The notes under the pieces are model-generated. The model was not told where the DNA came from. It did no database searches and worked only from the letters and a program-made list of their open reading frames with translations. 64,000 nucleotides of DNA from Tunicatimonas pelagia (GTDB lineage: Bacteria; Bacteroidota; Bacteroidia; Cytophagales; Cyclobacteriaceae), in assembly GCF_030506325.1 (NCBI RefSeq), contig NZ_CP120683.1:1178001-1242000 (forward strand), read 5' to 3'. The position numbers and the translations under genes are program-made. This document shows, piece by piece, positions 54,196 through 63,077 of the stretch. The stretch's first letter is position 1; each line of letters starts with the position of its first letter.

Positions 54196-54948
54196 TTAAA
54201 AAGTAACCGTCAGTCCACCGTTTACTTCTAAAACTGAGCCAGTCATATAGGAAGCGTCCGGTCCGGCCAAAAACCAAGCTACTCCAGCAATCTCTTCTGG
54301 TGTTCCAGCTCTTTTTAGTGGCAGATGACTGTTTTTGATGTAATTGTCGTAAAACCACTGGGTTTCCAGCTCGTTTTTTCCGTCTTCTTTTACCGACATT
54401 GGTGTGTTCACAAAACCAGGAGCAATAGCATTGGTTAATATATTTCGAGGGGCTAATTCTACGGCTAATGCCCGGGTAAGCTGCGTAATCGCCGCTTTTG
54501 CCATGCCGTAAGCCGAGCTACCGTAGGCCACTCTGTCGTGATGGATAGAGGTAATATTAATGATACGCCCTCCGTCTTCTAACTGAGGAACCAAAGCCCG
54601 GCAAACTTTTACGGTGCCGTATAGCATTACTTGTAGCAGTTGATCCCACTTCGCGAAGTCAGGTTCCAGTAAAGGTATACTCCGCGAAATACCAGCACAG
54701 TTAATAAGCGTATGTAATCCCGCAGACTGCCCGGCTACTTGTGTTCTAAGCCTCTCAATCTGGGCATCAGAAACTACATCTATTTCTACAGCAACATGTC
54801 CCTCGCCAGCTAAATTACCAACCACTTTTTGGGTAGCAGCTAAGTCGGGAGCACCCACCATAATTCGCCAACCTTCGTGAGCAAAACGCTCAGCAATAGC
54901 CTTTCCAATACCCGATGATCCGCCAATGACCACTACTGTTTTTCTCAT
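54196..54948 (-). CDS. SDR-family oxidoreductase
   Basis: 250 residues: NAD(P)-binding GGSSGIG, NCAG, catalytic Ser in NITSIHH and Tyr/Lys in YGMAK, C-terminal IAPGFVNTPM and VNGGLTVTF. It is similar to glucose dehydrogenase or FabG-type enzymes but a substrate cannot be told. It stands alone next to tRNA-Arg. Confidence 0.9.
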   Translation of the reverse strand: MRKTVVVIGGSSGIGKAIAERFAHEGWRIMVGAPDLAATQKVVGNLAGEGHVAVEIDVVSDAQIERLRTQVAGQSAGLHTLINCAGISRSIPLLEPDFAKWDQLLQVMLYGTVKVCRALVPQLEDGGRIINITSIHHDRVAYGSSAYGMAKAAITQLTRALAVELAPRNILTNAIAPGFVNTPMSVKEDGKNELETQWFYDNYIKNSHLPLKRAGTPEEIAGVAWFLAGPDASYMTGSVLEVNGGLTVTF

Positions 54949-55094
54949 AGTGTATCGCTTACCTTTGCTCGAATATTAGCACGAACTAGCTTGTTTCCAA
55001 ACATCCGACTTTTTCTTTAGGCTTGCAACCACTTTTTTCTTCAGAAATGATTGGGAGAAAGTAGCAATACTACGTTTCTTTCTCCCAAGTGATT

Positions 55095-55712
55095 CTACTG
55101 AACCGCAATATTCCAATCAATTTCGATATCAGATGTGCCGTCGGTAGCGGTAGAGGTAGCAGTCTTTATAGGGGTGCCATCATCTAACGGAGGTTGGTGT
55201 TTAAGTACAACTGTAAACATTCCATTAGTAGCATCCCCAGTGGTCCACCTAGTTTCTAGTCCTAGTGGCAAGCCCCCACCATCCTGATCTTCGTAGTTAA
55301 CTAGATCGGCTCGGGCATCAATGTTACCATCTCCTTCAGGATCAGTAAACACCTCATCATCCCAACCGAAAAAGAACATATGTTCATCATCCTCATTTTC
55401 TATTTCTTCGGTTTTATTTTCTATGTCGTCGGGGTCAAGGGCGTCAAAGAGTTCTATCCTCAGAGTATAGGTCGTACTGGCGGCTAGAGCAATGTCAGTC
55501 TTTACTGGGTCTTCTGAGCCTTCCCCATCGGGATCCTCCCAGGTAGCTGTCACCGTATCACCGCCGCCATCCGGGGTAAAGGTAAGTATAACCCTAGTGA
55601 TTTGCTCTTCAGGATTTTCTTCTGGCGGAACATCATCATCTTCATTGCAGGCGGTGAACAATAATACTGTACTGATTAGCAGCGCATAGGCTGCAAATGA
55701 AATCAATTTCAT
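55095..55712 (-). CDS. Lipoprotein linked to TonB-dependent uptake in related bacteria
   Basis: 205 residues with a lipoprotein signal ending LLFTACNEDDD. The mature part is beta-rich: VILTFTPDGGGDTVTATWEDP, a segment HMFFFGW and a C-terminal TDIEIDWNIAVQ-like strand. In Flavobacteria and Cytophagales similar proteins, annotated as type 1 periplasmic-binding-fold, usually lie beside a TonB-dependent receptor gene. No receptor lies here. A small His/Cys protein is encoded upstream. Function not known. Confidence 0.7.
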   Translation of the reverse strand: MKLISFAAYALLISTVLLFTACNEDDDVPPEENPEEQITRVILTFTPDGGGDTVTATWEDPDGEGSEDPVKTDIALAASTTYTLRIELFDALDPDDIENKTEEIENEDDEHMFFFGWDDEVFTDPEGDGNIDARADLVNYEDQDGGGLPLGLETRWTTGDATNGMFTVVLKHQPPLDDGTPIKTATSTATDGTSDIEIDWNIAVQ

Positions 55713-55832
55713 AGGATTAAAAATAATTCGTGAAAAACTAACTGGAAAATTGGTATAAAGGGTAAGCTAATCTCTTCTTACAGAAATACTGGTAGAGATC
55801 AGCGTATTGAAAAAAGTAATAAAGAAAGAGCA

Positions 55833-56180
55833 CTAACTCTGAGATGGTGGGGCTCGAGAAGACTGATTTTGGTGCAAACCAAAAAAGTACGCGCTCTGAG
55901 GCGTAGCATTATTCCAAATGTCGGAAGACTTGTCTATAACTTCTGGATGCAGTAGAGTCGCACCAAAGTAGGTCTGCTGGGTGAGCCAATCGCACAGGGA
56001 ACAAGCTTCATCAGCCGAAAAGTAAGCATCAGAATAGCCAGCGAACCCGCTACCAATTGCATCTGAACGATGATGGTTATGTAAATGCCAGGAAAACCCT
56101 ACCACATTCAGCATGAGAAAGCAGACGAGTAGTACTCGACTCACTAAGCAGTACCATACATGATAAGATTGAGGCATCAT
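55833..56180 (-). CDS. Small exported His/Cys-rich protein
   Basis: 115 residues with an N-terminal membrane segment (about 10-30), then HLHNHH (about 33) and CSLCDWL (about 61), and a C-terminal SRAPP motif. The layout recalls DUF2946-type proteins near metal and TonB-dependent uptake genes. With the lipoprotein just downstream, it could belong to metal uptake (inference). The match is only to short motifs. Confidence 0.6.
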   Translation of the reverse strand: MMPQSYHVWYCLVSRVLLVCFLMLNVVGFSWHLHNHHRSDAIGSGFAGYSDAYFSADEACSLCDWLTQQTYFGATLLHPEVIDKSSDIWNNATPQSAYFFGLHQNQSSRAPPSQS

Positions 56181-56242
56181 AGTGGCAATAATAACGAAGC
56201 TTCGTTAGTACACGCAACTCTGTTTCAAAAATAATGTTTGTT

Positions 56243-56899
56243 CTACTCTACAATCATACCGTCTTTGATCTCTAGCTTCTGGTCAGCCATATTGGCTAAT
56301 TCTTCATTGTGAGTTACAATTACAAAGGTCTGGTTAAGCTCATCGCGCAGACGGAAAAATAAATTGTGTAACTCTTCGGCATTGCGAGAGTCTAGGTTGC
56401 CACTAGGTTCATCAGCAAAAACTACCGAAGGGTTGTTCATTAGAGCGCGGGCCACGGCGGTACGTTGCTGTTCGCCGCCCGACATTTCGGAGGGCTTGTG
56501 TTGCATACGGTCGCGCAGCCCCAGCCGTTCTAACAGTTCGGTGCCTCGCATTTTAATTTCTTTATCTGAGGTATGATTAGCCAAATACGCCGGAATACAG
56601 ACATTTTCTAGAGCCGTAAACTCTGGTAATAAATTATGAAACTGAAAAATAAACCCTACATGGCGGTTGCGATATTCGGCCAACTGAGCACCTTTTAGTT
56701 TAGTAAGCTCCTTATCGTCTAAAAATACTTTTCCCTGATCGGGTTGATCTAGTGTACCTAAAATATGCAATAGCGTACTCTTACCCGCTCCTGACGCACC
56801 TACAATAGAGACTACTTTACCCTTTTCTACGATTAGGTCTATCGACTTTAATACTACCAGGTTACGGTATCGCTTCACAATATTTTCCGCTCTTAGCAT
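56243..56899 (-). CDS. lolD: LolD-like ABC transporter ATPase
   Basis: 218 residues with all ATPase motifs: Walker [11 protein letters not shown]-loop in [18 protein letters not shown], signature MSGGEQQR, Walker B VVFADEP and H-loop VTHN. Closest to LolD/MacB-type ATPases that power lipoprotein release or export. The membrane partner is not nearby. It is divergent from sucC and starts 67 bp away. Confidence 0.9.
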   Translation of the reverse strand: MLRAENIVKRYRNLVVLKSIDLIVEKGKVVSIVGASGAGKSTLLHILGTLDQPDQGKVFLDDKELTKLKGAQLAEYRNRHVGFIFQFHNLLPEFTALENVCIPAYLANHTSDKEIKMRGTELLERLGLRDRMQHKPSEMSGGEQQRTAVARALMNNPSVVFADEPSGNLDSRNAEELHNLFFRLRDELNQTFVIVTHNEELANMADQKLEIKDGMIVE

Positions 56900-56966
56900 C
56901 GTAGAATTTGTTTAGAACGCTAAAATTAACAGTATTTTTAATACCTTCGCTAAAAATTTTTTCTGC

Positions 56967-58154
56967 ATGAACATACACGAATATCAAGCTAAAAACCTAC
57001 TGCAAAGTTACGGTGTACAAATTCAACAAGGTATTGTAGCCAACACTCCTGAAGAAGCAGTAGAAGCCGCCCAAAAATTGAACCAGGAGACTGGTACCGA
57101 ATGGTATGTGATAAAAGCTCAGATTCACGCGGGAGGCCGGGGAAAAGGGGGCGGAGTAAAACTTGCTAAAAGCCAAGAAGAAGTAAAGGAGATTTCTAAT
57201 CAGATTTTGGGAATGCAGTTGGTTACACCGCAAACCGGAGAGGAAGGCAAAAAAGTGCACAAAGTGTTAGTGGCTGAAGATGTATATTATCCGGGCGAAA
57301 ATGAGCCTAAAGAATATTACTTAAGCATTTTGCTTGACCGGGCTAAGGGTTGTAACGTGATTATGGCCTCCACTGAGGGCGGAATGGATATTGAAGAAGT
57401 AGCCGCAAGTACTCCCGAAAAAATCATCAAAGAGTGGATTGATCCGGGTATTGGCTTGCAGGGGTTCCAGGCTCGTAAAGTGGCTTTTGCTTTAGGCTTA
57501 GAAGGGAAGGCTTTTAAGCAGATGGTGAAATTTATTCAGGCGCTGTACAAAGCCTACATGGCCTCCGATGCTTCCCAATTTGAAATTAACCCAGTGCTAA
57601 AAACGTCGGATGATAAAATTTTGGCGGTTGATGCCAAAGTGAATCTAGACGATAGTGCACTCTACCGTCATCCGGACTTAACCGAGTTGCGTGACCTTAC
57701 CGAAGAAGAGGAGCTAGAAATTGAAGCGGGCAAAGCCGGGCTGAACTACGTGAAGTTAGACGGAAACGTGGGATGTATGGTAAATGGAGCCGGACTGGCT
57801 ATGGCTACTATGGATATTATCAAACAATCAGGCGGGGAACCAGCTAACTTTTTGGATGTGGGGGGTAGTGCCAACGCCGAAACCGTAGAAGCTGGATTCC
57901 GAATTATCTTAAAAGACCCCAACGTAAAGGCTATCCTAATTAATATTTTCGGCGGTATTGTTCGTTGCGACCGAGTGGCCAATGGAGTAGTTGAAGCCTA
58001 CAAGAATATTGGTGATATTCAGGTACCCATCATTGTGCGTTTGCAGGGAACCAACGCCGAAGAAGGAGCTAAAATCATTGAAGAATCTGGCTTGAAAGTG
58101 TATTCGGCTATTCTGCTGAAAGATGCCGCCGACCGGGTAGAAGAAGTTGTGTAA
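56967..58154 (+). CDS. sucC: Succinyl-CoA ligase beta subunit
   Basis: 395 residues, full length. The ATP-grasp domain has [16 protein letters not shown] and [20 protein letters not shown], then [21 protein letters not shown]; the CoA-ligase domain has NFLDVGGSA and [18 protein letters not shown]. It forms succinyl-CoA synthetase with SucD (not present here). TCA cycle, cytoplasmic. It stands alone and is divergent from lolD. Confidence 0.97.
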   Translation: MNIHEYQAKNLLQSYGVQIQQGIVANTPEEAVEAAQKLNQETGTEWYVIKAQIHAGGRGKGGGVKLAKSQEEVKEISNQILGMQLVTPQTGEEGKKVHKVLVAEDVYYPGENEPKEYYLSILLDRAKGCNVIMASTEGGMDIEEVAASTPEKIIKEWIDPGIGLQGFQARKVAFALGLEGKAFKQMVKFIQALYKAYMASDASQFEINPVLKTSDDKILAVDAKVNLDDSALYRHPDLTELRDLTEEEELEIEAGKAGLNYVKLDGNVGCMVNGAGLAMATMDIIKQSGGEPANFLDVGGSANAETVEAGFRIILKDPNVKAILINIFGGIVRCDRVANGVVEAYKNIGDIQVPIIVRLQGTNAEEGAKIIEESGLKVYSAILLKDAADRVEEVV

Positions 58155-58162
58155 AAAAGCAG

Positions 58163-58213
58163 AAAGCGGGAAGACCGAAGTAGGGATTTTAACTTCTTCC
58201 GGCTTCCCACTTT
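58163..58213. terminator. Imperfect hairpin after sucC
   Basis: The arms 58163-58180 and 58196-58213 match at 15 of 18 positions (AAAGCGGGAAG against CTTCCCACTTT). It lies between the convergent sucC and lipoprotein genes, so could end both transcripts, but has no T-run of note. Confidence 0.4.
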
Positions 58214-58253
58214 GAATGAGGTTTAATTTCTTCTGACTTCAATCTTCCCACTC

Positions 58254-59126
58254 TTAATCTTTCTTCGTAATTGTCATTTCTATACTGCGGGTTTCGCCAT
58301 CTACGGTAATATCAACTGTCTTGTCGCACGCGCCTTCCCCGTAGTTTACCGTAACCACTGATTTTCCTTCTCGGGTAATGCTACGCTCTCCTTCTACTGC
58401 CATAAAAATTCCGTCAGCTCGGCAGCTTCGCTTATATAGTAAAGGCTCAGTAATGGTTGAAGTATAGCGCACACCATTGCGGTTAACTCCATTAGCACTC
58501 CCTACCACGGTAGTCTCGCCAGAACTTCGGTTCCAGGTTTTGTTGAATGAGCCACTGCGCTCAATCACCTGACCATCCTCCAACGTTACTTTTCCCTCGG
58601 TTAATGTAATTTGCACCTGCTGTACTCCGGCTTCCGCTCGGGAGTAAACCCGGGTTCGGGTGCCCTCCACTTTTCTTCCATCCAGGGAGAAATCTTGAAA
58701 AGTAGTAGAAACCGTGTAGGTAGCTGCATTTGTATCGGTAACGTGGGTCACAATCATGGTGCCCTCTCGCTCCCGCCCTTTCGGCCCTTCGCAGCCTTCT
58801 TGAAAGTCTAACGTTACAGTTTTGGTGAGCACTCCGTCCGCCCGCAGACGTTCCACTCCTCGTCCTACACAATCGCTCATCAGGATGGATTCAGTATTTT
58901 CCAGACGCCCGCCTTGGCTTTCGCTTTCGTACTCAGCTGCTTCGTCACTCAACAGGTCAATATCCGCAAATAGATCATCAGCAACTGCCTCATCAAGCGC
59001 GATTGCTTCAGCTTCATCAGCACTAGAGCTAACCTCTTCGCCATCTTCCTGACAAGCCGAGAAAGACACTAAAATAGCCAGAGATAGTCCGGCAGATACA
59101 ATTTTCCAGTTATTAGTAAGCTTCAT
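58254..59126 (-). CDS. Hypothetical lipoprotein, beta-rich
   Basis: 290 residues with a lipoprotein signal (LVSFSACQEDG). A strongly acidic stretch (about 35-75) is followed by a beta-rich domain of charged strands (TKTVTLDFQEGCEG, GTMIVTHV, KVTLEDGQVIERSGSF). It has three or four Cys in the mature part that could pair. Repeated Thr/Arg-rich strands suggest a beta-barrel-like or -sandwich fold. Similar proteins occur in Cytophagales with no function. It stands alone. Confidence 0.65.
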   Translation of the reverse strand: MKLTNNWKIVSAGLSLAILVSFSACQEDGEEVSSSADEAEAIALDEAVADDLFADIDLLSDEAAEYESESQGGRLENTESILMSDCVGRGVERLRADGVLTKTVTLDFQEGCEGPKGREREGTMIVTHVTDTNAATYTVSTTFQDFSLDGRKVEGTRTRVYSRAEAGVQQVQITLTEGKVTLEDGQVIERSGSFNKTWNRSSGETTVVGSANGVNRNGVRYTSTITEPLLYKRSCRADGIFMAVEGERSITREGKSVVTVNYGEGACDKTVDITVDGETRSIEMTITKKD

Positions 59127-59352
59127 TTCGCTATTCGTTTGGTGAATAATATTTGTTTAGATACTTAAAAGGCAAAAAGGTTTAATTAGATATTAAATAA
59201 CTTTTTTTACTTATAAATAAAACTATTCAAATATTCATCAAATTTTTAGCTAATGTGTGCGCTAATTTATTATACTTCTATCAGTAAGTTACTTATGTAA
59301 GCTTTGGGGGAAAGCAGAAAGAATGAGTGCAATAGCACTTTACACCTTTCGG

Positions 59353-59850
59353 CTAGTAGTTTAGGAAAGGCTGCCACTCTTTTCGCATAGAGCCGGAATG
59401 GTCGCGCAAAAATATCAGATAGGTGGGCCGATGGGGTTTTTGCTGAAGCTTCAAATTGGCTTCGTGAGGGCGACGATCTCCCTTTTGGGTATTGCAAGGT
59501 TGGCAGGCTGTTACCAGATTAGCCCAACTGGTTTTGCCTCCTTTAGACCGAGGAATCACATGGTCGAGCGTTAGGTTCTTGGGTGATCCGCAGTACTGGC
59601 AGGTGAACTTATCTCGTTTAAATACATTTTGGCGAGTTAGCACTACCCCCCGGTAAGGAAGGTTTACGTAACGGTACAGCCGGATCACTGCCGGGCAGGG
59701 GAATGTTTTATTAACCGTACGAATTTCGTCGTTTTCTGCTTCGGTAAGTAGCTCTGCCTTATTCAGAAATACTAATAGAAAAGCCCGCTCCATTGAACAA
59801 ACAGTCAACGGCTGATAGTCTTGGTTTAACAGCAGCACATTACGCTTCAT
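59353..59850 (-). CDS. HNH endonuclease-type protein
   Basis: 165 residues. A helical N-terminus (VLLLNQDYQPLTVCSMERA) is followed by the HNH fold: FTCQYCGSPKNLTLDHVIPRSKGG with the first Cys pair and DH, then WANLVTACQPCNTQKGDR with N and the second Cys pair. This form is widespread in Bacteroidetes and Cyanobacteria as a house gene, without evidence for mobility. Nuclease activity is likely; role unknown. Confidence 0.9.
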   Translation of the reverse strand: MKRNVLLLNQDYQPLTVCSMERAFLLVFLNKAELLTEAENDEIRTVNKTFPCPAVIRLYRYVNLPYRGVVLTRQNVFKRDKFTCQYCGSPKNLTLDHVIPRSKGGKTSWANLVTACQPCNTQKGDRRPHEANLKLQQKPHRPTYLIFLRDHSGSMRKEWQPFLNY

Positions 59851-59900
59851 ACTCCCGATTTCTGAATGGTGGGTGAGAAAATTCTTTCCAATGCATACGA

Positions 59901-60371
59901 CTAAAATTTCATCTGATCCAGTTCTCGGTTCGTATCACGTCGCTTAATATCATCTCGTTTATCATACAGTTTTTTTCCTTGAGCCAGTGCAATCTCCATC
60001 TTAGCTAATCCACGATTATTAATAAAAAGCCGGGTAGGCACAATCGTTAGCCCCTTTTCACTCATTTTGCTCTCTAATTTAGCTAATTCTTTCTTTTTCA
60101 AAAGAAGCTTACGTTCGCGGGTGGCTTCGTGGTTGTAATGCGTACCCTGGCTGTAGGGAGTAATATGCATTTGTTTTACAAACAGCTCATGATTATTAAA
60201 GTAGCAGTAAGCCTCTTGTAAACTTACCTTCCCCTCTCGTATCGATTTAATCTCCGTTCCCATCAGCTTTAATCCAGCTACGTAAGTATCCAAGAAATGG
60301 TACTCAAACCGAGCTTTTCTATTTTTTACCGATACTTGACTGGAAAATTTTGGTTTTTCTTGCTTGCCCAT
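59901..60371 (-). CDS. smpB: SsrA-binding protein SmpB
   Basis: 156 residues: NRKARFEYHFLDTYVAGLKLMGTEIKSIREGKVSLQEAY, then PTRLFINNRGLAKMEIALAQGKKLYDKR and the basic C-terminal tail RDTNRELDQMKF, all matching SmpB. It binds tmRNA and delivers it to stalled ribosomes. No tmRNA gene is seen near. It follows the HNH gene region on the same strand but with a 50-bp gap. Confidence 0.96.
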   Translation of the reverse strand: MGKQEKPKFSSQVSVKNRKARFEYHFLDTYVAGLKLMGTEIKSIREGKVSLQEAYCYFNNHELFVKQMHITPYSQGTHYNHEATRERKLLLKKKELAKLESKMSEKGLTIVPTRLFINNRGLAKMEIALAQGKKLYDKRDDIKRRDTNRELDQMKF

Positions 60372-60577
60372 ACTTACCCAATAAACAATAACTTTTAGTA
60401 ACGAACACCTAATTTAATAGGGATAAATGGCTTCACCAACCTATTCCCTACTATTGTTTTACATTTTCTAAATTCAATACCCGTAATAACCCTACAACTA
60501 AGGAAAAAAGAAATATCTTGTTTCTCTCCTCTAAAATTTTTCACCAACTTGAGCTTCTTCTCATAAACAATTTCTCT

Positions 60578-61900
60578 ATGAAATGGCAAGAAAAAGGTTG
60601 GTTAAAAAAATACTTAACTACCCGCCACCACTACGTACTGCACCAGGAGTTTCAGCGACTAAAAGATCAAAAATCTACGTCGGCAGCCTTTGACCAACTC
60701 ATTTATGAGTTAATGCAAGCTACCGGATTATTGTACGGCTACCCAGCTCAAATGCCGTATTCTTACAAAACGCTACTGAAATCGCTCAAAGTAGACCAAC
60801 TTACGGATCAGCAACGGTGGAAAATTTTACTATTAGAAAGTTTACTAAATAGTGCTCTTACTACCAACCGATACCACAGCCTAAAAAGAGAGGTTGATTT
60901 TGCTGATGCTATTTCAGAGGTGACGTACCGGATTGGAGAATACTACGTTGCCCTGTACCCTAATATTAAACCTAAGTCGCGGGGTGGCTTTTTAGCTCGC
61001 TCATCAAAAACTGGAATTGATTTTTCGGAACAAGCCCTGGATGCCCGTACCCAATCTATGGCTTCTAATACCAAAGATGAATTTTGGCAAGCCATTATGC
61101 ACAGTGCGCTTTCTTTTATTGATGTCTACTGCTTTCATCCCTGGATTCAATCGTACGCTGATACTGATAAGAGAGAGAAAGTGATAAAGAGCCATATTCG
61201 GTTACGGTTGTTAATTTTATACGTACTTTCCTCGGCCGCCTGGGCCAACGGAATTGTTGAAAAAGAAGAAAAAGAATTTTTGGAGTATTTTCTAACGCTA
61301 TCTCAGTTACCCGAGGATTTAGAAGAGCAGGGTAAGAAAATGATTTTGGAACGGGTAAGCATGGAAAACATCAAGTGGAGCGAAGTTAAATCGCCCGTTC
61401 TTAAGCGGTACTTACTTGAGTTGGCTACCATGATTATTTTATCAGATAAGGTAATTAGCAAATCTGAGCGGCAGTTTTTGGATGAATTACGCGATAAGCT
61501 CAACCTCTCTGAAAAAGAGACTCAGCACAGTATTCTAGCGGTAGAGAGTTTTGTGGTGGAACATTGGCAGAATATTCCGTACCTCAACGGCAATAAAGAC
61601 GTAGAAGCCATGACGATGTACTTGCTGGCCAAGCTTCGTCCCTATCTGCAAGAAGAGTTACCGATACTGAAAAAGTACTTAGAGCAAGAGTCTGGTGTAG
61701 ACGCACTGTTGCAACGCTCTCAAATTGAGACAATTGGTACTAATGAGCGCAAGAAAATTCGGCAAGGGCTTCTGGCGGCTATTCAGGCCACTCCCGCTTT
61801 CCAGAGCGCAGTAGTACCTCGTTCGGTATTAACTTACTCCGTGCTGTTAGAAACAATTCCAGGTGGACTATTCGCCCGTTATCAGCCTAATAATGAGTGA
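60578..61900 (+). CDS. TerB-like helical protein
   Basis: About 440 residues from the preferred ATG at 60578 (MKWQEKGWLKKYL); ATG 60518 would add 20 residues of weak character. The protein is all helical. About 220-340 contains two TerB-like repeats: AAWANGIVEKEEKEFLEYFL and MIILSDKVISKSERQFLDEL, both with an acidic loop. Similar Bacteroidetes proteins are annotated as LETM1-related biofilm proteins or TerB-like, without a known role. It stands alone and is convergent with tsaD. Confidence 0.65.
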   Translation: MKWQEKGWLKKYLTTRHHYVLHQEFQRLKDQKSTSAAFDQLIYELMQATGLLYGYPAQMPYSYKTLLKSLKVDQLTDQQRWKILLLESLLNSALTTNRYHSLKREVDFADAISEVTYRIGEYYVALYPNIKPKSRGGFLARSSKTGIDFSEQALDARTQSMASNTKDEFWQAIMHSALSFIDVYCFHPWIQSYADTDKREKVIKSHIRLRLLILYVLSSAAWANGIVEKEEKEFLEYFLTLSQLPEDLEEQGKKMILERVSMENIKWSEVKSPVLKRYLLELATMIILSDKVISKSERQFLDELRDKLNLSEKETQHSILAVESFVVEHWQNIPYLNGNKDVEAMTMYLLAKLRPYLQEELPILKKYLEQESGVDALLQRSQIETIGTNERKKIRQGLLAAIQATPAFQSAVVPRSVLTYSVLLETIPGGLFARYQPNNE

Positions 61901-61913
61901 TGAAAGTTACATT

Positions 61914-61955
61914 ATTCATTAATCATTGTTCATTAATCACTATTCATCAATCATT
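61914..61955. repeat. Three imperfect 14-bp direct repeats
   Basis: ATTCATTAATCATT, GTTCATTAATCACT and ATTCATCAATCATT are in tandem and reach into the stop end of tsaD. This belongs to the same kind of degenerate repeats as at 40931-41240. Confidence 0.7.
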
Positions 61956-62996
61956 ACTTTGCTTGCCAAATTTTAGGCGAGGGTTGGGGCTAGCAGTTAG
62001 GGTGTCGGTTTGTCCGCCTAAATACTGATAATGAGCGGCCATAGCAATCATAGCGGCATTGTCAGTGCAGTACTCAATTTTCGGAATGTACACCTGCCAT
62101 TGTTTTTGCTGGGCTAATACCTTCAGTTGGTTTCGCAACCCTGAGTTAGCGGACACCCCTCCGGCAATAGCAATTTCACGAATACCCGTCTGGCTAACAG
62201 CAGCTTCTACTTTTTCTAACAACATGCTAATGAGAGTAGCTTGTACGCTGGCGCATAAATCAGGTAGATTTTCTTCAACAAATCGCTCGTTTTGCTTAAT
62301 CTGATCACGCAGAAAATAAAGCACGGCGGTTTTTATCCCACTAAATGAAAAATTTAGGTCAGGCATTGAAGTAATGGGAAAAGAAAATCGTTTAGGGTTT
62401 CCTTGTTGGGCAATACGATCTAAATGAGGGCCACCCGGATAAGGCAACCCTAGCAACTTGGCAATCTTATCAAATGCCTCGCCTACCGCATCGTCCAGCG
62501 TTTCACCAATGATTTCCATATCCAGATAATCGCGAACTACTACGAGCTGGGTATGACCTCCGCTTACCGTCAGACAGAGAAACGGAAACTGAGGTTGGGG
62601 CGACTCAATGAAGTGCGCTAAAATATGAGCCTGCATATGGTTAACCGAAAGCAAAGGAATCTGTAAACCCCAAGCCAGCGATTTCACAAAAGAAGAGCCT
62701 ACTAGTAATGCTCCTAACAAGCCTGGCCCCTGGGTGTAAGCCGCTGCGTTCAGCATAGTTTTTGTTATATTTGCATCCCGAAGGGCCTGATGTACTATTG
62801 GAACAATATTTTGTTGGTGAGCCCGAGAAGCTAATTCCGGAACCACACCCCCGTAGTTTTCATGAACCGCTTGAGTAGCAACAATGTTACTAAGTATTTC
62901 CCCGTTTTTACTAATAGCTGCTGAGGTCTCATCGCAAGATGATTCCACCGCCAGAATAATAGGGAAAGAGGGATCAGGTCTCGTACTTTTACGCAT
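61947..62996 (-). CDS. tsaD: tRNA threonylcarbamoyltransferase TsaD
   Basis: 349 residues. ILAVESSCDETSAAI, the metal-binding HMQAHILAH, and ISGGHTQLV-type VSGGHTQLV with IAGGVSANSGLR and CTDNAAMIA are the motifs of TsaD. It transfers the threonylcarbamoyl group to A37 of ANN-decoding tRNAs with TsaB and TsaE. The first substrate enzyme may be the TsaC-type protein at 13163. It is divergent from tamB, as common in Bacteroidetes. Confidence 0.97.
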   Translation of the reverse strand: MRKSTRPDPSFPIILAVESSCDETSAAISKNGEILSNIVATQAVHENYGGVVPELASRAHQQNIVPIVHQALRDANITKTMLNAAAYTQGPGLLGALLVGSSFVKSLAWGLQIPLLSVNHMQAHILAHFIESPQPQFPFLCLTVSGGHTQLVVVRDYLDMEIIGETLDDAVGEAFDKIAKLLGLPYPGGPHLDRIAQQGNPKRFSFPITSMPDLNFSFSGIKTAVLYFLRDQIKQNERFVEENLPDLCASVQATLISMLLEKVEAAVSQTGIREIAIAGGVSANSGLRNQLKVLAQQKQWQVYIPKIEYCTDNAAMIAMAAHYQYLGGQTDTLTASPNPRLKFGKQSND

Positions 62997-63077
62997 GATT
63001 TAATAAAAAAGAAGCAGTTGCGCGACGCATTTAGGGAGTAGAGTCTGCGTTGCAATATAGCAGAGTGCTAGTGTAAT

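Noticed and set aside
54014-54358. Open frame on the minus strand covering tRNA-Arg
   Set aside because: It overlaps the tRNA and the SDR gene; tRNA structure is complete.
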